A model generated the notes under the pieces. That model was not told the origin of the DNA, made no database searches, and saw only the letters and a program-made list of their open reading frames with translations. The translations under genes were made by a program, and so were the position numbers. A stretch of 64,000 nucleotides of DNA, from assembly GCA_030737875.1 (NCBI GenBank), contig CM060915.1, positions 359,163,863 to 359,227,862 of the forward strand, read 5' to 3'. How positions within the stretch are numbered: the stretch's first letter is position 1; each line of letters begins with the position of its first letter. This DNA is from Allium sativum (lineage: Eukaryota; Streptophyta; Magnoliopsida; Asparagales; Amaryllidaceae). Below are positions 57,072 to 64,000 of the stretch, one piece after another.

Positions 57072-60000
57072 TGTAATGACCCGCATTGTCAGAGGTATAA
57101 TAATTAATTTATTTAATTATTTAAATATTGAATTAAAGGATTTAATGGTCGTGGAATTAAATAATGGTAAATATTTAATTAAAATAATAAATTAAATAAT
57201 ATATTTAATTCAGTAATTATAAAAAATAGTGAAATTCACAGTATGGTGTAATTTGGGTTATTTAAAAAAAATCAGTTAGGAGTTGAATTATATTAGCGAA
57301 TATATTTAAACGATGACAGTTGAACGTGGAATTATATTATAATTAAAATCGAGCTTGAAATGGCGCTGCAGTTCGTACTTTGGCGATTTGAACTTCAACT
57401 GAATATACAGGCTTCGTTTTAAATCGGATTTCTGAAACAAGAAACGTTAGGAGCTGGTGGAGTATATTTTTCTTGTGGAAGAGAAAAATCGAGATTTCGT
57501 CGTGTAGATTTTGATTTATGTCCAAATCAAATTTTAGAAAAGTCGCTGTGGAATTCCTTTATAATTTGCGACGCTTTATTTACGTTATAAAGGATTTTTC
57601 AATACAAATCGAATATCCATTTAATCAGGATTTGAAATATCAAGTAGAAATTCATATAGGAAAATTCTAGAGCTGTATGGTATTCCACTGTGAATATAGA
57701 CGATAATATTTATTTTTAAATATTAAATTTATTTATATTTAAATAGGCTATTTAGAACTTTAAAAATAGCCAGTTTTGCAAATGAAGTCGGAATTCGACG
57801 AAACTAATTTTGTTGGATCCGTAATGTCAAATAGTTGTTAGATTCCAAGTTTCGTGATTTTTAGAGTCATTGTGTGGTCGTACGGATTTTTAGAGTGAAT
57901 AACAGTCAGTATTTTGATAGTTAAAAATACGCTGTGTGAGCATACGGAGTCGGAATTCGACGAAACCAGTTTCATTGGGACCATAATGTCAAACTCTAGT
58001 TGTATGACAATTTTCGTGATTTTTGAGTATCACATGTGATCACACGAATTTTTAAGAGACAAATACAAATAGAAATTGAATAAAAATGAATAAAATAATC
58101 AATTATAAAATATCTAGATATTTTGTGTTGCCTATAAATACTCCTCAGTTACCTCCTCTAACCTAATTTCATTTCCTTGGTCAGTAGAATAAATGCGCCG
58201 CAAGTTCTTTTCTTCCAGTAAACTTTTCTGATCTTCAAACAATTGTTTAAAATCACTCGATCCTCTAAAAACCTCAAAAACACCCTTCATTTGATTCGTG
58301 ATGACCGGAGCTACACGCTCATACCAGTTTTACACAACTCGATGCCATTTTCCGACCTCGAGATCTTTACCAGCATGAACTAGGGTTCACGTTCTTTGCC
58401 AATTGGGTCATGGATTCACGGTTTGGATATTTGATTTGGTTTAAGCGAGAAAATCCGCACCTGCTTGAAATAATTGGTGGAGTCCGGTTTCGAAATCCGT
58501 CGATGTCTTGTAGCGTGGTCGAGGTCGACGCGAAGTGGAAGGGGGATCGTGAGCGTCGCCGGCATTATGGAGAAGGAGGGGGCTTGGACGAGGAGTGGCT
58601 CGGTGATGTCGGCGCTTGAAGTTGATGGCCAGAGGAGGAGCAGTTGGTGGTCAAATGTGGGTTTGACTGTGTTGTTTGTGAGGACGGGATCTGTTGGTCA
58701 TCGGGGAAGAAGAGGAGTGATGAGCAGGTCTGGTAATTAAGGGTTGGTGATGGGCTTAGATGATGGGTAAGGCCCAATGAAATAGTTATACTTAAGTTTA
58801 ATTTAACTTAATATATACAATCTTGTAAACGCTGTATCTTGCTCATACGTGGTCAGATTTACAAACGGTCAGTCACATTGGGATCGTATGGACGGTGGTT
58901 ATGCCATGGAACTGACTGGGAGTGAATCCGAGCTCGTTTCAATTTATGGCGAAATAAATTGTCAGAATCAAATCAAGCGACAATTATCGTTATTTAACGA
59001 TGATAGTCCAATGTGAGTAAATCTCACTAACTCTAAACAGTTTATAATTTCATGTTGTATTTTTGGAACTGTTAAATATTGGTGGATTGACCGTGTGTTG
59101 ATTGTTTGATTGAACTGCTAGTCAGTTAGTTGAATTTCTATATTGATTCTGTTTAACAGAATATATCATATGGAACTGAAAGTGATGTTGATTTTATTGT
59201 TTAACATCTTTGATGCAGGGAAACAGGTTGGAGGAGTCCAACTGGACTCCTCAATATTTATGATACTGTTATGTTCATATAGTGTAATATGTGATGTGAT
59301 ATCTAATCTGTTTGATTATGTATGATTGGAATGTTGTGGATCATTGTTATTCGATATTTTAATATCATAAGGGACCCTGGGATGTAAAAAGAAATAATTC
59401 AATGTATATTGAAATAAAGGAATTTTATAAAATCAACCGATTTTATAAAAGGAAATAATTTGAAAATAAAGCATTTATAAAATCATAGGATATTATAAAG
59501 GAGAATATTTATTCAGAAAATAAATGGAATTGTAAAAGGAACATTTATTTAGAAAATAAATAGGATAAAAGGAAATTAACGAGATAGGAAAGAGTTAGTG
59601 ATAAGAAGTTAATCAAATATAGTTTATTCAAAGAAGTTAGTCAAACATAGTTATTCAGAATAAGTGCCATTTAGCACGACTGCTAGCGAAATTCGCAGGG
59701 CTGTAGATAGCCTACGGCGGTCGGATGTTTCCTGAGGGAATCAGGCGTAACCATTGTGATCGCTGCGATTTAGAGTTAAGAGAATGGAGTTAAATCGAAT
59801 ATTAGTTAATTGAATAGAGTTAAACAAGTTTAGAAACTGACTAGAGATTAGTTAAGTTGAATAGTTTTCTGAGTATCGATCTGATGTTGGTTTCGGCCTT
59901 CGGGGTTTATACTTAGAAAATCGTTCTCATACTAGTTTACAATTAGGGACTGATAGTTGTGGAAGAATAGTGATATGTAAATAACAAATGGAAATGTTTT

Positions 60001-61571
60001 CTAGTGTTAATAACGTATATTTTCTAAAACATAGAAAATAAGGAAATGTGAATATATATATATATATATATACGTATGTTTTGATGATTGAATCGATATT
60101 TCCATTTGTAAATAAGATCGTTGTGTGTACACGGACATGTTTTCATTTGATAGTTAAATCACAGACTATCGAAGTTTTTGACCATTTAACATTGTTAATA
60201 TGGAGAGACCGGTTGGATTATTATCCAAAGAACCACTCTGTATTGGCATAAGCGTTGTGAATCATATATGCCAAAGATAATTGAAGACGGAGTAAAGTGC
60301 AAGGGCTGTTTTATAAATCTTAGATAACAGTGCCTAAGATGGATTTACTGAATAGTCCTTCGGTTTGTCCAGTCCCAGGACAACTTGTATGGACGAAGGT
60401 CTGACAGAGTATATCTGGTAGATCACGTAAGTTGATCGTTTCAAACATATTTACGTTGGTGGCAGAGGAATTAGTTTCTCTTAGCTTTATACCCGTGGTA
60501 TTTTTGGGGAAATCAATTTGTGATTTGGCGGGTATGACGATGTGACATTCAGAGTGAATGAAGATTTTATATGAATAAGATAAGCGTTGCTTCTAGCCTC
60601 ACATCCGGTAAATGACAGAAATCGGGCAGGCAGCATGGCTAAGTCGGTCGCACCGAAGTAGGGTGTATAATCACCTATCTAGAGAATAATCATTTTCTTC
60701 CTTGACCTATCAATGTTGTCATATATATATATACGAGAACGGTTGCTGATCCCAACTGTTGGTGATGTACATTCGATACACTCAAGCGAAATGAGTGGTC
60801 GGTCATGTGTGGCTGAGTTGCAAGATGTTCTTGTTGAATTCCAGTGTATCGTTCCTAGAGTACACTGATCGGAAGGTGGTTCCATACCTTGTCATAGTTG
60901 GAAACCCTTTACCCAATACGTGCTTGCGGTTTTAATTGTATACTATATATGTAGAACGTGAGATGAAAGCGTTTCTGCTAGATGATTATTATAGTGTGGT
61001 TGATATACACTATTATAATATCAAAAGGTTTTTTGATATAAAAATAATTTGGATTCTCATAAGGGAAAAACCCGTTCCGTATTCATGGCGTGGTCTTATG
61101 AGATGTCATATTTCTGTTGAACTGTGTTAAACTGTTTTACTCACACCAGTCCCATGACTGACCCGGAGTTTACTTTGTTGTTTTCCCTAAACTCTTGGGT
61201 GCCTAAATTTGTACGGGCAGTCAAGTAGTCGGGATTTACAGATACACTTGGGGAGCTTGGAGCAGGAGGCTTCAGGATTCTATAGCTATTATTATTTCCG
61301 CTGTTGTTGTAAGTGTTGTACTCTGATAAGTGTTATTGTATACACACTGTTTGTATTTCAAAAGTTATGTTATATTTTATTCGTTCCGCTGTGAGGTTTG
61401 TGTTACTCTGATTTTGTGTTCTTCTTCTTCTTCTCCTATTCTAAGTTTCTATCTTATCTTTCCTCACCCTCTATCTTCTTTCTATTAATTTCTTGAGTTT
61501 CTAGTACAATTTGGGGTTGGACTTGTGTTATTTGGTCAGCTCAAATTGGTCCGGATTTTCGGGTCATTACA
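57072..61571 (+). repeat. Element F: 3' LTR (4500 bp)
   Basis: Partner of 50957-55552 with the same internal order; hairpin at 61147-61160, TATA near 58132, CCGCTG near 61296. Confidence 0.93.
61147..61160 (+). promoter_or_regulatory. Conserved LTR hairpin, 3' LTR of F
   Basis: CAGTC-CCAT-GACTG, identical to the 5' LTR copy. Confidence 0.8.
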
Positions 61572-61576
61572 CGATC

Positions 61577-62363
61577 GATAGGGTAGTAAGGGTACATATA
61601 ACATGTTCATGGAAATTAGGCTGATTGAGGTGGAATCCTCATGATAGATGTACACCTAAAGGCTACCATAATTACGCGGATTGGTATCATGATTATCATT
61701 TTATACAGATTACTAGTTGGAACACTAGTTAGGTGGTGCAGAGATAAATATAGAAATCAGATTAACAGAGTAGTAGCGAAGCAGAGAAAAAGTAGAAGCG
61801 CATTCAGTTCACCTTGCACTTATCTTGTCTTTAGTTACCTTGTTTTTATGGTATTGTCCTATTTTCGGTTTATTCATGTCATGATCCTTTATCTTGTTTG
61901 CATGCTGAAAGATCACTGGACTTACTAGACTTATGTCTGACCTAGTTTGTTTTTCGCCTCTTTTCTTCCGTCCCCCCCCCCCAGGTAGTCTGGGAGGGAA
62001 TAGCTCAACCTAACTTGGACCTCTTCTCTTTCCAAGCTTAAAGATTAGTTGGTGTATCGCTTTGGACTCTCTCTCTTCCACTGCTATGGCTGGTTCATGC
62101 TTTATCGGGGAATATCATTGTTTTTATGCTTCTTTTATTCTTGGAAGTTTTTAAATCAAGACATAAGTTCTATGTATTACATTTAAGTATGATTGAGGAA
62201 ATTGTTGTAAAATCTTGACTGAATTAAGTTGTTTATAAAATGACTTTATTTTCCGCTGCTTTATTTGTTTGCCTTGTATTTATCTGCATCTTTTACCTAT
62301 AATGCACCACCGAAGTTAAGGCATTCCCTCTGTGAGTGATCTTAACAGAGGTGGGGTATTTCA
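61577..62363 (+). repeat. Solo LTR, segment 4 of 4
   Basis: The 3' end of the solo LTR. It contains the hairpin (61926-61939), then CGCCTCTTTTCTTCCG and a C-tract ending AGGT (about 61950-61986), closely matching LTR A, then TTCCGCTGCT (62251-62260) and the end GTGGGGTATTTCA. It is followed by ctaaa, the likely altered target duplication. Confidence 0.87.
61926..61939 (+). promoter_or_regulatory. Conserved LTR hairpin, solo LTR
   Basis: TAGAC-TTAT-GTCTG: four Watson-Crick pairs with the A:T central pair and a U:G outer pair, followed by ACC, 424 bp from the LTR end. Confidence 0.75.
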
Positions 62364-64000
62364 CTAAACTCGGGAACACAACTAAGAGTTCAAATCATAT
62401 AAATGATGTATACACACAATACTCGAATAGCTCAAAGCTATGCAAGCATATAATAACAATCATCTCAAAAATGGTGAAATCATAAACAATAACAAGACAC
62501 AGAAACAACATAATTTTGGGTCCAACAACAAGAGTGACTAGCTGAAGCTATGCTTGCACGTGTCAACAACATGATAGCTTGAAGCCACACCAGTACTATT
62601 ATCAATATAAGAGGTACCTTTATAAGATGACCAAAAAGATTATAATATTACATGACTGACCCGAAAGTCGTACAATATGATTTAATCGAAGGTCGTACAA
62701 CATAATTGACCCAAAGGTCTAGTACTGGTGCATCAACATAAATGTGTCACAAACTCGTAGCAATAATACGAATAGTGGTAATATTGTGTCTCATACCACA
62801 TGTTCTCTTTATTGGTTTACTTATCGCAAATCGGTTTCACACTTGAAAACACAAGAAAATGCTAGAAACAACAAATTCATTAGAAAATTCTGTAATTAAG
62901 CAATCTCATATACCTTCTCTCCCATACCATGAGGTTTACAACATCATTTAATCACAATCCTGCCTTCTTTAATGGTGCAAAAACGTGTTGTTTATATATA
63001 TATTAAAAATGCTTGGTTTGAGAAAACTAGTTTTATAAATAAATTTGGAAAGCAATTGAGTATTTTCTTTGAAAATGGTATATATGTGTGTATATAGATA
63101 TATATTCAAAATATCATATACTATATGGTCTTAGGATGGTTTATTTTCAAAACAAAACTATAAAAATCCTTTGACTCAATGTTGTTATATATATAAAAAT
63201 CTTTACTTATAACCATTATCTAAGATGTATAAAATCTCAAAAAACCATATGAAAACACTCAAGAAACATTACCCATAATTCATACAAGAAAACTATAAAA
63301 TCCAAGGTTCGGACCAACACAAATATTAGCTAAAGCTAAGCCTACAAAACCATATCAATCTCACAACAAAAGTTCATCAATAAAATATCTAAAAATTACT
63401 CAAAATTAGCATTCAAAATTGAGATCAAGGCGTTGGGAATCAACATAGCAACAGGCCTTGGTGATTCATGCACCTGGGTCGACTCGAAGTATACTCGGGT
63501 CGACCTTAGGGTCGAGTCGAACTTGCCTTAAATGACTATTAGGTCAACTCAACGTGAACGTGGGTCGACCTAGGGACGAGAATTTCCCTAGGTCTGGCTT
63601 TTGTTCCTTATTCAACTTTGAATCCCTGCTTTCCAAACTCGAACTCAACTGAATTTTGATATACAAGAAGTCTAACAACACTATTTCACACTATAAAAGA
63701 ATCATGCAAATCCGAGAAGGGTCGAGGAAGATTTTTAACTACAATCAAACCAGAACTATGGATTACTTTAAACACAAAACTTCATCTTATCAATTTACAT
63801 TAAACATATTTTCATCTTGAACCAATTAGAAATGGTAAAACAAAGAGATGCACTGATCATAAGCTACGTGAGTAGAGCAACTTGCCTTGATTGGATTATA
63901 AAGATTTTTGGTTTTATATGGTTGCAAGTAAAGATCTTTCAGTATCCACAACCTGTAGAAGGGAGAAATACTAACATTAAAATAGAAATCCTATTGTAAT
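62364..64000. other. Right flank, noncoding; possible decayed minus-strand LTR
   Basis: No gene is recognisable. GTCGAC sites at 63478, 63499 and 63563 with near-copies between them look like the U3 arrays of LTR A, D and the solo LTR. On the minus strand they precede long T-rich sequence as in those LTRs. No LTR end, primer site or polypurine tract could be fixed, and the conserved hairpin was not found, so the call is tentative. Simple TATATATGTG repeats lie near 62995 and 63080-63110. Confidence 0.4.

Larger units (their letters stand above)
50957..61571 (+). mobile_element. Element F: non-autonomous LTR element without genes
   Basis: Plus-strand element with LTRs of about 4.5 kb (50957-55552 and 57072-61571) around an internal region of only 1519 bp. 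The target duplication cgatc is perfect (50952-50956, 61572-61576). A primer site and polypurine tract are present, but no Gag or Pol segment is recognisable. LTR identity is high (about four differences in the first 220 bp plus microsatellite and short-duplication differences). This is the LARD type of architecture, though its interior is shorter than usual. Shared U3 modules and a 3' block link it to element B. Confidence 0.93.

Noticed and set aside
27723..62363. LTR at 27723 as the 3' LTR of element C
   Set aside because: Its 3' end is not close in sequence to the end of LTR C, no polypurine tract precedes it, and it has its own candidate 5-bp duplication.

Overview
The window is plant nuclear DNA made almost entirely of long terminal repeat (LTR) retrotransposons. 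I found no intact host gene, rRNA or tRNA. The elements look like Ty3/gypsy chromoviruses of the Tekay/Del type: protease-RT-RNase H-integrase order, a C-terminal chromodomain-like region, TG...CA LTRs of 2.4-4.9 kb, 5-bp target duplications, and a primer site TGGTATCAGAGC that matches initiator tRNA-Met. This, with low GC, AT microsatellites and nesting, suggests flowering-plant pericentromeric or intergenic heterochromatin. I cannot name the species.

Layout. 1-4846: 3' end of element A (+ strand; broken integrase, polypurine tract, 3' LTR). 5020-22297: element B (- strand), a full-length but broken Gag-Pol element flanked by ctgcg/ctacg. Its right LTR holds a 1.75-kb Mutator-like insertion (20485-22229; 9-bp duplication tatttaaaa). 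22298-25070: degraded LTR C with a primer site just after it, followed by a decayed DUF4283/zinc-knuckle reading frame (about 25676-26490). 27723-62363: one probable solo LTR, cut into four pieces by three separate retrotransposons. These are element D (30209-40739, -, duplication gtaca), element E (40946-50566, -, gtaat) and element F (50957-61571, +, cgatc). With the three elements removed, the four pieces total about 3.86 kb and run colinear with LTR A. 62364-64000: noncoding flank, possibly a decayed LTR on the minus strand.

How the parts relate. A and D are one family, and the solo LTR is a relative. D has an intact 480-aa Gag and nearly identical LTRs, but has lost RNase H and the integrase core, so it looks like a recent non-autonomous Gag-carrying copy. 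F has 4.5-kb LTRs around only 1.5 kb of noncoding DNA. F shares U3 modules and a 37-bp 3' motif with B, so a B-like element is its likely helper. By eye the LTR pairs rank D (youngest), F, E, B (oldest).

Most interesting signal. All seven LTR types carry a small hairpin 378-484 bp before the LTR 3' end. Its central base pair switches between T:A and A:T with both sides changing together. A second shared block, TTTCCGCTG, follows it. Three related LTRs also share a 12-bp-periodic array of GTCGAC palindromes upstream of the TATA box. I know of no description of these; they are candidate cis-acting signals of this retrotransposon group.
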